Of a stretch of 64,000 nucleotides of DNA, positions 1-9,079 are shown piece by piece. The position numbers and the translations under genes were made by a program. The notes under the pieces are model-generated. The model had not been told where the DNA came from. It made no database searches and saw nothing but the letters and a program-made list of their open reading frames with translations. How positions within the stretch are numbered: position 1 is the stretch's first letter; each line of letters begins with the position of its first letter. The DNA is from an uncultured Bacteroidales bacterium (GTDB lineage: Bacteria; Bacteroidota; Bacteroidia; Bacteroidales; UBA932). The stretch spans positions 1-64,000 of the forward strand of contig CALUQB010000005.1 in NCBI GenBank assembly GCA_944322815.1, written 5' to 3'.

Positions 1-2
1 CT

Positions 3-2018
3 GTGAAGTCTACCGTAGAAGTTCCCGAAGTCAGCGATTTCAAGATCGAAATTTTCAACGCCGGAGGCGTGCGGCTGTACAGGGATACTTATGCAAATTC
101 CGTTGACAGGAAGATTCCTCTCAATGCAGGGGAATACAGACTCCTGGCATCGCACGGAAATGCTCTCGGAGTAGGCTTCGATGCCATTTATTTCGCCGCT
201 GACGTGAATTTCACCGTTCATGCCCAGACTTCGGAGACAGTGGAAGCTGTCGCCAGGATGGCCAACGTGAAAGTCGCGGTCGAGTTCGGTGAAAATCTCT
301 TGTCGGACTACCCTGAGCACTATGCAAGGGTAAAGAACCCTGAAATCCAGGACTGCCTTCAGTTTGACAGCGGAGAGACCCGTGCCGGCTATATTCCGGC
401 CGGAGATCTGATTCTGGAAGTCTATGTGAATGAAGACGGTACCTGGAAGTACTACAAGGCTCCGGCACGCACCTGCAGCCCGAACGATTTCATGACTTTC
501 CATGTGGACATTGATCCGCGGCAGGGCGGACTGACCGTGGGTGTCATGATCGATGATACTGTCGACCTGGTGGAAGACGAAATCAGGATTCCTGCGACAG
601 CTGCTCCCGGAGACGCTCCGTCCATAGAATTCAGAGGATTCGACGGTTCCCGGAACTTCACCTTCATCGAGGCTGTGGACTATCAGGATGTGCAGGCTGA
701 CTTTTTGGTACATGCAGGAATCAAATCATGTGTCCTGAGTATTGAATCAGACTTTCTGGCAGCTTCCGGCCTGCCGGCATCAGTGGATCTGACGATAGCG
801 GATGAATCCGTCAAGGCCCGGTTCGCGGAATACGGTATCCGCTGGAACGGAGTTTCGGAAGGCTCCCATATAGGTTCCGTCGACTTTTCCGGACTGGGTG
901 TAAATGCAAGCGACCCTTCGAATCCTTTTAAGGCTGCAGTAAGCCTGACAGTCACCGACAGGGTCGGCAAGACGGCAGGATCCGAATCCTATACCCTGAC
1001 CCAGGCGATGCCCGAAATCTCCGTGACCCTTCATGACTACAATGCCTTCGCCCGCAGGATAGAGGGCCTGACGGCCAATGTGCCTGTCGGCAATCCTTCT
1101 GCCTGCGAGCTGCAGTACAGCTCGGACAATGCGGTCTGGATTCCTGTCACGGCCAAATCCGTCGAGGGGCAGAAAATCATCTTCGACACCATCTCCGGTC
1201 TGAAGCCGGGGACCGAATATTCTTTCAGGACAGTCTATAACGGGAATGAGGCCGCAGCGAAGGCTGCAGGTTCCCTGACTACCGAAGAAGCCCTGCAGAT
1301 AGGGAACAACGGGTTTGAGGAGTGGACGACGCAGACACATGGATTTGTTTATAGTATTTTATGGACAAAGCAAGAGCATAATATAGATTGGGATCAGCCA
1401 TGGTCGGACGCTTCATCTTCCTGGTGGGCTGTCAACAGCAAGAAAACCATGCCTTCGTCCACGGCGGTAGTATCTGCGAACTGGAACTGGGTAAGATTCC
1501 CGATGGTAACATACAGCAATGACGCTGCAGCCGGCAGCCGTTCAGCCATGATATATTCAGTCAATGTCGGAGATTGGCTTACAGAAGCTTGTGCAGTAGG
1601 TGAAAGGGTGGCCGGAGAACTGTTTATAGGAACGGCTGACGGGAACGGGGACCATTCCTCCGACGGACATGCCTTTGCCAGCAGACCTTCTTCTCTGGAG
1701 TTCTCTTACAAATATTTTCCGGAAGGGGGCGAAACCTTCTATTTCAAGGTGGAGCTGCTGGATGCATCCGGCCGGCAGATATGCTCTTACGAGACGGCAT
1801 CCGGTCCTGCTTCAGATTCATGGAAGCCTTTCAAGGTACCTTTCACTTATCAGGATATAACGAAGAAAGCGGCAAGCATAAGAATGTCTTTCAAATCCAC
1901 TTCGGCTTCCAAACCTGCGGTTAAGGGAAACAAGACCATAACCGTAAGGGGAAATGTTGCGGAAAAGGGAAATTTCGGAAGCATACTTTATATCGACAAT
2001 ATCGTATTGGAATATTAA
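3..2018 (+). CDS. DUF4493/PCMD domain surface protein, 5' end cut by window
   Basis: The reading frame is already open at the first base and shows no signal peptide, so the true start lies upstream and this is a partial gene. The first ~200 residues resemble DUF4493, a Bacteroidota domain of unknown function. They are followed by an Ig-like segment, a fibronectin-III-like stretch (around residues 340-430, ending in a GLKPGTEYSF motif) and a C-terminal region like the PCMD domain ('putative carbohydrate metabolism domain', a beta-sandwich family). It is the first of five genes on one strand with short gaps. I infer a secreted or surface-anchored protein that may bind glycan or a partner protein. 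No catalytic motif is visible. Confidence 0.75.
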   Translation: MKSTVEVPEVSDFKIEIFNAGGVRLYRDTYANSVDRKIPLNAGEYRLLASHGNALGVGFDAIYFAADVNFTVHAQTSETVEAVARMANVKVAVEFGENLLSDYPEHYARVKNPEIQDCLQFDSGETRAGYIPAGDLILEVYVNEDGTWKYYKAPARTCSPNDFMTFHVDIDPRQGGLTVGVMIDDTVDLVEDEIRIPATAAPGDAPSIEFRGFDGSRNFTFIEAVDYQDVQADFLVHAGIKSCVLSIESDFLAASGLPASVDLTIADESVKARFAEYGIRWNGVSEGSHIGSVDFSGLGVNASDPSNPFKAAVSLTVTDRVGKTAGSESYTLTQAMPEISVTLHDYNAFARRIEGLTANVPVGNPSACELQYSSDNAVWIPVTAKSVEGQKIIFDTISGLKPGTEYSFRTVYNGNEAAAKAAGSLTTEEALQIGNNGFEEWTTQTHGFVYSILWTKQEHNIDWDQPWSDASSSWWAVNSKKTMPSSTAVVSANWNWVRFPMVTYSNDAAAGSRSAMIYSVNVGDWLTEACAVGERVAGELFIGTADGNGDHSSDGHAFASRPSSLEFSYKYFPEGGETFYFKVELLDASGRQICSYETASGPASDSWKPFKVPFTYQDITKKAASIRMSFKSTSASKPAVKGNKTITVRGNVAEKGNFGSILYIDNIVLEY

Positions 2019-2036
2019 CCGGGGAAATAATCAATC

Positions 2037-3281
2037 ATGAAAAAAATACTTTTTGCAATTTCGGCTGCAGCGGTGATGCTTGCAGGATGCAGGAAAACAG
2101 ATATCATAGAAGAAAGCGGCGTAGGGTCCGTAGCCTTTACCTTTACTTCGGACGAGTCCGGGTATGTCACGAAAGCTCTTCCGGAAGTGGATGTGAACAC
2201 ATTGGCCGTGAAGATAACAGGGAAGGACGGCGGCTATTCCCAGGAGTGGAAGAGCGTGTCGGAAATGCCTGAAATCCTCGAACTCGCTTCGGGAACTTAT
2301 ACGCTGACGGCTTCGACACCCGGAGCCAAGGCCGTAGCATGGGACCAGCCGGTCTACGGAGGTTCGAAAGACTTCGCCGTAGTGGTGGGAAAAGTCTCGA
2401 ATGTGGACCTTGTATGCTCCATCACGAACATGATGGTGACATTGAACCCTACAGAAAATTTTCTCAACGAACTTACTTCCTGGGAAGTGACTGTAAGAAG
2501 CCAGGACGGGACACTGGTGTGGGACGAGAAGACCTATGAAGAAGGCCGCGCGGCTTTCTTCAATGTCGCTCCTCTCAGCGTGCTCGTGAAAGGCGAGAGG
2601 TTCGACGGAGCCGAGGTGGTACAGCAGTCGCTGTCCATAACCGATGTGGCTGCCAAAGATCACCATATCCTGAATCTGGATGCACAGGTGACGGGAAGCA
2701 TAGAGCAGGGCGGCCTGCACCTGACAGTAGACAATACAGTGAATGACAAGAACGAAAACATACATATACCCGGATTCGACGAGGTTCCTGTAGAAGACGA
2801 TGATGATCCTGAAACTCCGGGAGGAGATGACAAGCCTCAGCCTTCCACTGCGCCGACCATGGTATGGGAGTCGAACCCTGATTTCGAAGTCACTCCGATC
2901 ACCGTTCCGATGAAAGATATTACTATCCGGATATCCGCACCGGAAGGTATAAAGGATTTTGTCGTGAAGGTAGAATCAGAGACAGAAGGATTCCTTTCCA
3001 CTGTGTCTGCTATGGTTTCCTCCTCAAACAGTCATCTTGACGAGGATTATGTAATTCTGGATCTGATCGGAGACCAGACCGCAATCGGTATGCTTGGCAG
3101 TCTGTTCCCTACCGGGGAGGCTCTCGAGGATCAGGTGTCGGTGGATTTCACCCTGACAGAACTTGTCCCGATGATAAATGGCTTTACCCCTGAGTCAGGG
3201 GCAATCCATACGTTTACTCTTACTGTAACTGACAACAAGGGCCAGTCACTGTCTCAGCCTGTATCTTTCGTGACAGAATAA
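2037..3281 (+). CDS. DUF4493 domain lipoprotein
   Basis: This 414-residue protein starts with a lipoprotein signal peptide (lipobox VMLAGC). Residues ~25-240 form a DUF4493-like domain. An acidic linker (VEDDDDPETPGGDD) leads to a C-terminal Ig-like domain of ~140 residues, similar in pattern to the middle domains of the genes on either side. Unlike them it has no PCMD-like C-terminus. It begins 18 bases after the previous stop and is probably in the same operon. The acidic stretch just after the signal region of many Bacteroidota lipoproteins favours surface export, but here the acidic linker is internal, so surface exposure is inference. Function is unknown. Confidence 0.75.
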   Translation: MKKILFAISAAAVMLAGCRKTDIIEESGVGSVAFTFTSDESGYVTKALPEVDVNTLAVKITGKDGGYSQEWKSVSEMPEILELASGTYTLTASTPGAKAVAWDQPVYGGSKDFAVVVGKVSNVDLVCSITNMMVTLNPTENFLNELTSWEVTVRSQDGTLVWDEKTYEEGRAAFFNVAPLSVLVKGERFDGAEVVQQSLSITDVAAKDHHILNLDAQVTGSIEQGGLHLTVDNTVNDKNENIHIPGFDEVPVEDDDDPETPGGDDKPQPSTAPTMVWESNPDFEVTPITVPMKDITIRISAPEGIKDFVVKVESETEGFLSTVSAMVSSSNSHLDEDYVILDLIGDQTAIGMLGSLFPTGEALEDQVSVDFTLTELVPMINGFTPESGAIHTFTLTVTDNKGQSLSQPVSFVTE

Positions 3282-3302
3282 CCGGCAGTGGAAAGGATAG
3301 AT

Positions 3303-5444
3303 ATGAAACGGTATATATCACAAACGCTGATGGCTTCTCTGGCCATGCTGTCCCTGATGTCGTGCCAGAATGACACGCTCCGGGAGGCTGATCAGGGCAC
3401 AGGCTATCTGTATGTCAGTCTCGACAGGGATGACAGCGAAGACCTGGTCTTCAAGTCGGTTCAGGAGGCGGATATCCCGTTCTCCCTGAAGGTTTCCAAC
3501 GAACTCGGTCAGGAGGTCGCTTCCGTGGAGGACCACAGGACTCTGGCCGAGACTCCCCTTGCACTCAAAGTCGGCAAATATACAGTCACTGCTTCATCTG
3601 CCGATGCACCTGAAACAGCCATGTTCGATGCTCCTTTCTATTCCGGTTCGGCTGAATTCGAAGTCCGGGCAGATCAGGTGACGAACATAGACGTGACATG
3701 CTCTCTGGCGAATGTCAAGGTGACGGCGGTTTTTTCCGAGGATATCCGGAAGAATTTCGAAATATACGAGCTGACGGTCAGCAACGGCAGTGCCAGCCTC
3801 GTGTTCTCGAATAAGAACGGGACATCCGGCAAAGCAGGGTATTTCAGTCCGACAGGGACCCTTACATGGTCTCTGTATCTGAAGAACCTTGACGGACTGG
3901 AGTCCGTTATGGCCGGAAAATACGACAGTGTGAAGCCGCGGCAGCATTACAACCTTTCGTTTTCCCTCGAAGAAAAGAATGACAACGGGGCAGGCGGTTT
4001 CTATATAGTCCTGGACGATTCCATGACCGAGAAGAAATATGACCTTGTCCTCGATTTCGGAAACAAGGATGTACCTGAGATGTCTGCGGATTTCGAGATA
4101 CCGGACAACGGACCGGTAACTCTGAATGCGGGAGACAATACCAGCAAGGTACTCACGTTCACCTCGAAGAACGGTTTCCGGAACCTGCTTCTGTCATACG
4201 GTTTCAAGGCTTCAGCAATGAGCGCAGGCAGGGCATCGGCAGCACAGGTGGATCTGGTGGGCGCATCATCGGCAGAGATAGCTGCGCTCGAGGTTGCCGG
4301 TATCAGGACCGCATCTGTCCAGGAAGGGGATGCAAGTGCTGTCGTGGATATTACGGAATATATTGCGGATTGTCCGATAGGAAGTGCTACTGTATCGGTC
4401 ACTGCAGTGGATACGAAAGGTGTCTTCAAGGAAACGGTAATAGATTTCGAACTCATGTCGCCAGTCGGGGTAGATGCGGTGTCCGCTAATGCATGGGCCA
4501 TGTTCGCGACTCTGAAAGGCAAATGGTTCGCCGCATCACAGCCTGCAGGCATTGCCTTCCAGTACAGGAAAGCTTCAGATGCAGCCTGGACGGACGTGAC
4601 GGACGTGGTCACTCAAACCGGCTCCCGCACCTATACGGCAGATATCACCGGACTGGAGCCTGAAACCGAATATGTATTCAGGGCAGTATCGGATGAGGAC
4701 AGGGAGACCAGGGAAATCTCTTTCACTACTGAGGTCGCGGGTACATTGCACAATATGAGTTTCGACAACTGGTATCAGAATGGCAGTGCATGGATGCCTA
4801 ATCTCAGTGCTTCGTACAAGGTATGGGATTCTGCGAACCCGGGTTCTTCCGGATTTAGCATTGTCCCTACGACTCCTACGGATGATGTAGCGGTATCGGG
4901 GCAAGGGAAAAAGGCAGCAAAGCTTGAAAGCAAGAAAGCCTTGATAGTTCTTGCGGCAGGAAATATCTATACCGGCAAGTTTATAGCTACTTCCGGTCTT
5001 GGTGCCTCTCTTGACTGGGGTGTTCCGTTTACATCCAGACCGCTTGCCCTTAAAGGCTGGTACAAGTATCAGCCGAAAGCTATCGATATGGTCAAGTCTC
5101 CGTATGAAAACCTGAAAGGCCAGACTGATATCTGCCAGATACAGATCCTTCTGACAGACTGGGAGAAGCCTTTCACCGTGAATACGAATACCGGTACTTT
5201 CGTGGATTTCGAAAACGACCCGCATATCATAGCGTACGGAAAGTTCGAAACCAGCGCTTCATCGTCTTCGTATCAGGAATTTTCCATTGAACTTGACTAC
5301 AGGGACAAGACCAGGACTCCCAAGTATATCGTCATCACGGCATGTGCCAGCAAGTACGGCGACTATTTCACCGGAGGTGTGGGCAGTACATTGTATGTAG
5401 ACGAATTCGAGTTCGTATATGATCCGGACGAATTGTCCGAATAA
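3303..5444 (+). CDS. DUF4493/PCMD domain lipoprotein
   Basis: I chose the ATG at 3303 over an in-frame GTG at 3288 because it is preceded by a purine-rich GGAAAGGATAG and opens directly into a lipoprotein signal peptide (lipobox LSLMSC). The 713-residue protein has an N-terminal DUF4493-like domain (to ~residue 240), an Ig-like domain, a fibronectin-III-like domain (~400-480, GLEPETEYVF motif) and a C-terminal PCMD-like domain (~485-710). The last ~310 residues are strikingly similar to the end of the lipoprotein at 6283-7896, so the two genes share a duplicated module. No catalytic residues can be assigned. I infer a cell-surface binding or structural role. Confidence 0.8.
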   Translation: MKRYISQTLMASLAMLSLMSCQNDTLREADQGTGYLYVSLDRDDSEDLVFKSVQEADIPFSLKVSNELGQEVASVEDHRTLAETPLALKVGKYTVTASSADAPETAMFDAPFYSGSAEFEVRADQVTNIDVTCSLANVKVTAVFSEDIRKNFEIYELTVSNGSASLVFSNKNGTSGKAGYFSPTGTLTWSLYLKNLDGLESVMAGKYDSVKPRQHYNLSFSLEEKNDNGAGGFYIVLDDSMTEKKYDLVLDFGNKDVPEMSADFEIPDNGPVTLNAGDNTSKVLTFTSKNGFRNLLLSYGFKASAMSAGRASAAQVDLVGASSAEIAALEVAGIRTASVQEGDASAVVDITEYIADCPIGSATVSVTAVDTKGVFKETVIDFELMSPVGVDAVSANAWAMFATLKGKWFAASQPAGIAFQYRKASDAAWTDVTDVVTQTGSRTYTADITGLEPETEYVFRAVSDEDRETREISFTTEVAGTLHNMSFDNWYQNGSAWMPNLSASYKVWDSANPGSSGFSIVPTTPTDDVAVSGQGKKAAKLESKKALIVLAAGNIYTGKFIATSGLGASLDWGVPFTSRPLALKGWYKYQPKAIDMVKSPYENLKGQTDICQIQILLTDWEKPFTVNTNTGTFVDFENDPHIIAYGKFETSASSSSYQEFSIELDYRDKTRTPKYIVITACASKYGDYFTGGVGSTLYVDEFEFVYDPDELSE

Positions 5445-5455
5445 AGATATTCAAG

Positions 5456-6286
5456 ATGAAAAGGATTTTTCTGTTGACATTGGTATTGACAGGTGCGATG
5501 CTCGCATCTGTCAATGCCTTTTCGAAGGATACCAATTCCGTCGGAGGTTTTGACCGTGGTATCGGGCGTCCGAATTCGGTTTTCATACCGAAGGGTACCG
5601 TGGGGGCAGGAGTTTCCCTGGCCTACAATGACTACAGCATCGGAAACATGGTCGACGATTCCGGCTATTCCATGCTTTTTTCCCTGATACAGAACCTGCA
5701 CGGGAACATGATGTCTTTCAACATTTCACCTTATGCTTCGTATTTCATTGCGAACAACCTTTCCGTTGGTGCCCGTTTCGACTACGGGCGTTCCGTGCTC
5801 GGCCTGGACAATGTGGACCTGAACCTGATGGACGACATGGCCTTTTCTCTTCAGGGATTCCACTATTTCAAGCAGAGTTATACGGGTTCGCTGACGTTGA
5901 GGACATATATCCCGTTCGCAAACAGCAAGCGTTTCGCCATGTTCACCGAAGTGCGTGCGACAGGAGGTTACGGTCAGGCCAAGACATACAAGCTGATAGA
6001 AGGGGAGAAAGTAGGGACTTACCAGGACATTTACAGCGCTGAGCTGGGCCTTGTTCCGGGGGTGATGGCCTTTCTGACGAATGAAGTGGCTTTCGAGATT
6101 TCGGTAGGCCTGCTGGGTTTCAACTACCAGAAAGTGAATCAGGTGACGAATCAGGTGGAGATGAGCCAGATGGAGAAAAGCGGCATCAACTTCAAGGTGA
6201 ACCTGCTGACCATCGGTTTCGGCCTCTCTTTCTATATTCCTACAGGTGACCAGTATCTGAAACGTACCAGGGAGAACGGGAAATGA
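5456..6286 (+). CDS. Outer-membrane beta-barrel protein
   Basis: This 276-residue protein has a cleavable signal peptide (MKRIFLLTLVLTGAMLASVNAF, then SKD) and no lipobox cysteine. The mature part alternates hydrophobic and polar residues with frequent aromatic and glycine positions, as in a small outer-membrane barrel of perhaps 10-12 strands. It sits inside the DUF4493/PCMD gene set. Its stop overlaps the next start by four bases (ATGA), so the two are probably translationally coupled. In such an arrangement a barrel may anchor or export the lipoproteins, but that is inference. I cannot place it in a named family. Confidence 0.75.
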   Translation: MKRIFLLTLVLTGAMLASVNAFSKDTNSVGGFDRGIGRPNSVFIPKGTVGAGVSLAYNDYSIGNMVDDSGYSMLFSLIQNLHGNMMSFNISPYASYFIANNLSVGARFDYGRSVLGLDNVDLNLMDDMAFSLQGFHYFKQSYTGSLTLRTYIPFANSKRFAMFTEVRATGGYGQAKTYKLIEGEKVGTYQDIYSAELGLVPGVMAFLTNEVAFEISVGLLGFNYQKVNQVTNQVEMSQMEKSGINFKVNLLTIGFGLSFYIPTGDQYLKRTRENGK

Positions 6287-7896
6287 GAATCACAGGATAT
6301 ATTGCAGCTGCTGTCATTGGAATGACAGCCTTGGCTTCCTGCCTGGAAGAGAATGACATGGCTTATCCTCATGTCTATGCCGAAGTTTTGTCTTTCGGCG
6401 TGGAAGGACAGGAGTCCGTGAAGATAGATGCGGAAAGCAGGACAGTGTCGGTGGAGATTTCCGAGACCGCGGATCTTTCCCGCCTGGAAGTGACGGATTT
6501 CACATTCACGAGTGCGGCCAAATGCGATGATCTGCATGCCGGAGACATTCTGGATCTGACTTCCCCGATGAAAATCGTTCTTAATACCTATCAGGAATAT
6601 GAGTGGACTATCACGGCCACTCAGCCGGTGGACCGATATGTCAGGTGTGCCGGTCAGGTGGGAGAGGCTGAAATCAGCCTTTTCGACAGGCGCGTGTTCC
6701 TGAAAGTCTCCGACAACGAAGATATCCATGCCATAGAATTCACTGACATGAAGCTGGAACGCGAGGGCTGCGTCATCACTTCCTATGAGAAGGAGAAGGG
6801 GCAGATGGAGCCGTTCGAAAGATTTCCGATAGTCATGGACTGTCTGAACTGGGCAGCGGTGGAAGTGAAGTATGGAAATGAAACCTATACATGGCAGATA
6901 CAGGTGGAAACAGTGAATGTGGACCTGATGTTCACTTCCATAAATGCATGGGCAGGCCATGCGGACGTATCTGCCGTATTCGACGGTACAGGTACCCCTT
7001 ATATGAGGTACAGGGAAGTCGGGGCAGGGGCGTGGAATGATGCGGCTGACGTGCGGACCGAAGGAACGGATATCTTTGCGACACTTACGGGACTCCTGCC
7101 TGAAACCGAATACGAGATCATGGTTGCCAACGGTGATGTCACTGCGGAAGAAACTTTCTTTACCGAGCAGGCTTTGCAGGTGGAGAATTCTGATTTCGAT
7201 GACTGGTATCAGGATGGCAAGGCATGGATGCCGGGCATTGATGCCACGCCCGAGCATCATATATGGGATTCTGCGAACCCCGGTTCCGCCGCTTTCGGTA
7301 TAGTTCCTACGACTCCTACTGATGATGTGGCCGTGGTCGGCGAAGGCAAGCAGGCAGCCAGGCTCGAGACCAAGTATGCAGTGATAGCCCTGGCGGCGGG
7401 AAACATTTATACCGGAGACTTCGGACAGATAGCAGGTCTGGGCGCAAAACTGACATGGGGCACGCCTTTCTCTTCACGTCCGTTGTCTCTCAAGGGGTAT
7501 TATAAATATCAGCCGGTAACCATAGACAGGGTCAAGCCTCCGTATGAAGCCATGAAAGGCCAGACCGACATCTGCCAGATCCAGGTGTTCATTACCGACT
7601 GGGATGCCCCGTTTACGGTAAATACAAGTACCGGTACATTCGTGGATGTCGAAAACGATCAGGGTATCATAGCATACGGCAAGCTCGAGACTTCCGGATC
7701 ATCGGATGAATACCAGTCATTTACCATACCTCTTGAGTACAGGGACCTGGAAAGGAAACCTAAGTACATAGTCATCAGTGCGTGCGCCAGCCGCTACGGC
7801 GACTATTTCACCGGAGGTGTGGGAAGCGTCCTGTATGTGGATGAATTCGAACTGGTCTACGACGGCGATGTCGTCAAGGCCCCGGGTGTCGAATAG
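6283..7896 (+). CDS. PCMD domain lipoprotein, paralogous to the gene at 3303
   Basis: This 537-residue lipoprotein starts with a signal peptide ending in a lipobox (ALASC). Residues ~20-220 hold two Ig-like segments that do not look like DUF4493. A fibronectin-III-like domain (~225-295) and a PCMD-like C-terminal domain (~300-525) follow. The C-terminal half parallels that of the 3303-5444 protein almost residue for residue in places (DSANPGS, VPTTPTDDVAV, LAAGNIYTG, GDYFTGGVGS). Its start overlaps the barrel gene by four bases. It is the last gene of the set. The next gene is convergent, 93 bases away. I infer a surface protein that shares a ligand or assembly role with its paralog. Confidence 0.8.
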   Translation: MRITGYIAAAVIGMTALASCLEENDMAYPHVYAEVLSFGVEGQESVKIDAESRTVSVEISETADLSRLEVTDFTFTSAAKCDDLHAGDILDLTSPMKIVLNTYQEYEWTITATQPVDRYVRCAGQVGEAEISLFDRRVFLKVSDNEDIHAIEFTDMKLEREGCVITSYEKEKGQMEPFERFPIVMDCLNWAAVEVKYGNETYTWQIQVETVNVDLMFTSINAWAGHADVSAVFDGTGTPYMRYREVGAGAWNDAADVRTEGTDIFATLTGLLPETEYEIMVANGDVTAEETFFTEQALQVENSDFDDWYQDGKAWMPGIDATPEHHIWDSANPGSAAFGIVPTTPTDDVAVVGEGKQAARLETKYAVIALAAGNIYTGDFGQIAGLGAKLTWGTPFSSRPLSLKGYYKYQPVTIDRVKPPYEAMKGQTDICQIQVFITDWDAPFTVNTSTGTFVDVENDQGIIAYGKLETSGSSDEYQSFTIPLEYRDLERKPKYIVISACASRYGDYFTGGVGSVLYVDEFELVYDGDVVKAPGVE

Positions 7897-7989
7897 GTTT
7901 TTGTTTTGAATTTTATTATATTCGCATAACAGATAGTTCCTGCCTGGAAATTGATGCTGTCAGAATAGTGCAATGCGCTGTCTTGACAT

Positions 7990-9063
7990 TCAGGACACCA
8001 GCATGCTTCCATAGCCGACGATGAGGGCTATGACCAAATTGATGAGCTTCGCTACGGCGAAGCTCTTTTTGCTTTCGGCCAGAAGTGGAAGGGATGAATG
8101 CCCGTCCTGCGAAATGGAACTGGCCAGCAGAACCGGCAGCGGTACGATGCCGCTTGCATAGAGTGTCACGAAAATCATGTGCGGTCCCGACTCCGGAATC
8201 ATGCCGACAGCTGCGGCAAGCAGAATCATCAGTGCCGTGTTGCTGCTGATCCAGCTGCTTATGTCCAGGTATTTCAGTCCGAAACCTACCAGAAGCAGCA
8301 CCCCGAATGTCCAGCAGAATATCGTGGGCAGATGCTTTTTCACTATGTGGTTCCAAAGATGCTTTTCCACATAGTGGTCTGAAGCGAATACGAGAAATCC
8401 CAGGACCGTCACGCTCAGGCAGGCGAAAAGATACTGCATCCATTTCTCGTCCAGGAAATTGATCCTGGCAGGATTGCCGGCCTGTTCACCTGTACCGTGG
8501 CTGTGGTCCAGTATCCCTGAGACCAGCGCAGCTATGAAAATGAAAACCCCTGCGAACATCACGGCTCTTTTCCATGTGAACCGGCGGGTTTTTTCCACAT
8601 GTTCGTGTACCTCGAAATCCTGCTTGCAGTGAGAGTCTCCGGCCAGATCCAGTCCGGAACTTCTGTCCCTGAACCTGATCCTGTCGCAAACGAAATCAGT
8701 GATCAGCCCGCTGCCTATCGCTATCATGAAAAGCAGGGCGAAAATCATGAGAGCCTTGTCCGGAACCATGGCCACTATCATGAAGGCTTCGTCACCTGAT
8801 GAAGCCACCATCATGGCTATCAGTGCCCCGAAACTTATCATCCTGTGGGTGTAGAGCGAGACTGACGCGAAACCTCCGATGCATCCGGGGATGGAGCCGA
8901 GCAGTGCGGACAGGATGATCTGTCCGGTTCTGGTCTTCTTCAGTCCGTTGAACAGAGTCCCTTTCGACTCGATGTTGAGTGATTCTATGAGCATCATCAT
9001 CACGATGACGAGCCCCGTGATGAGTATGGAATTCCTGAGAATGTCGAGCAGGAGATGAAGCAT
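7990..9063 (-). CDS. Putative metal (manganese/arsenic-type) efflux membrane protein
   Basis: This 357-residue polytopic membrane protein has about ten hydrophobic segments in two halves, separated by a hydrophilic cytoplasmic loop near residues 130-165. Motifs such as GSIPGCIGGF and, in the second half, GMIPESGPH repeat the same membrane-re-entry pattern. That fits the ArsP_2/DUF2899 family, which databases call putative manganese transporter or arsenic efflux protein. The internal repeat of GxIPxxxxx suggests two pseudo-symmetric halves carrying the transport path. It lies 16 bases downstream of the DUF1573 gene on the same strand and may share its transcript. Substrate is not settled by the sequence. 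Confidence 0.75.
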   Translation of the reverse strand: MLHLLLDILRNSILITGLVIVMMMLIESLNIESKGTLFNGLKKTRTGQIILSALLGSIPGCIGGFASVSLYTHRMISFGALIAMMVASSGDEAFMIVAMVPDKALMIFALLFMIAIGSGLITDFVCDRIRFRDRSSGLDLAGDSHCKQDFEVHEHVEKTRRFTWKRAVMFAGVFIFIAALVSGILDHSHGTGEQAGNPARINFLDEKWMQYLFACLSVTVLGFLVFASDHYVEKHLWNHIVKKHLPTIFCWTFGVLLLVGFGLKYLDISSWISSNTALMILLAAAVGMIPESGPHMIFVTLYASGIVPLPVLLASSISQDGHSSLPLLAESKKSFAVAKLINLVIALIVGYGSMLVS

Positions 9064-9079
9064 TTATCTATCGGTAAGG

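Noticed and set aside
6232..7260. 342-codon open frame on the minus strand
   Set aside because: It is antisense to the PCMD lipoprotein, which has a signal peptide and a paralog.
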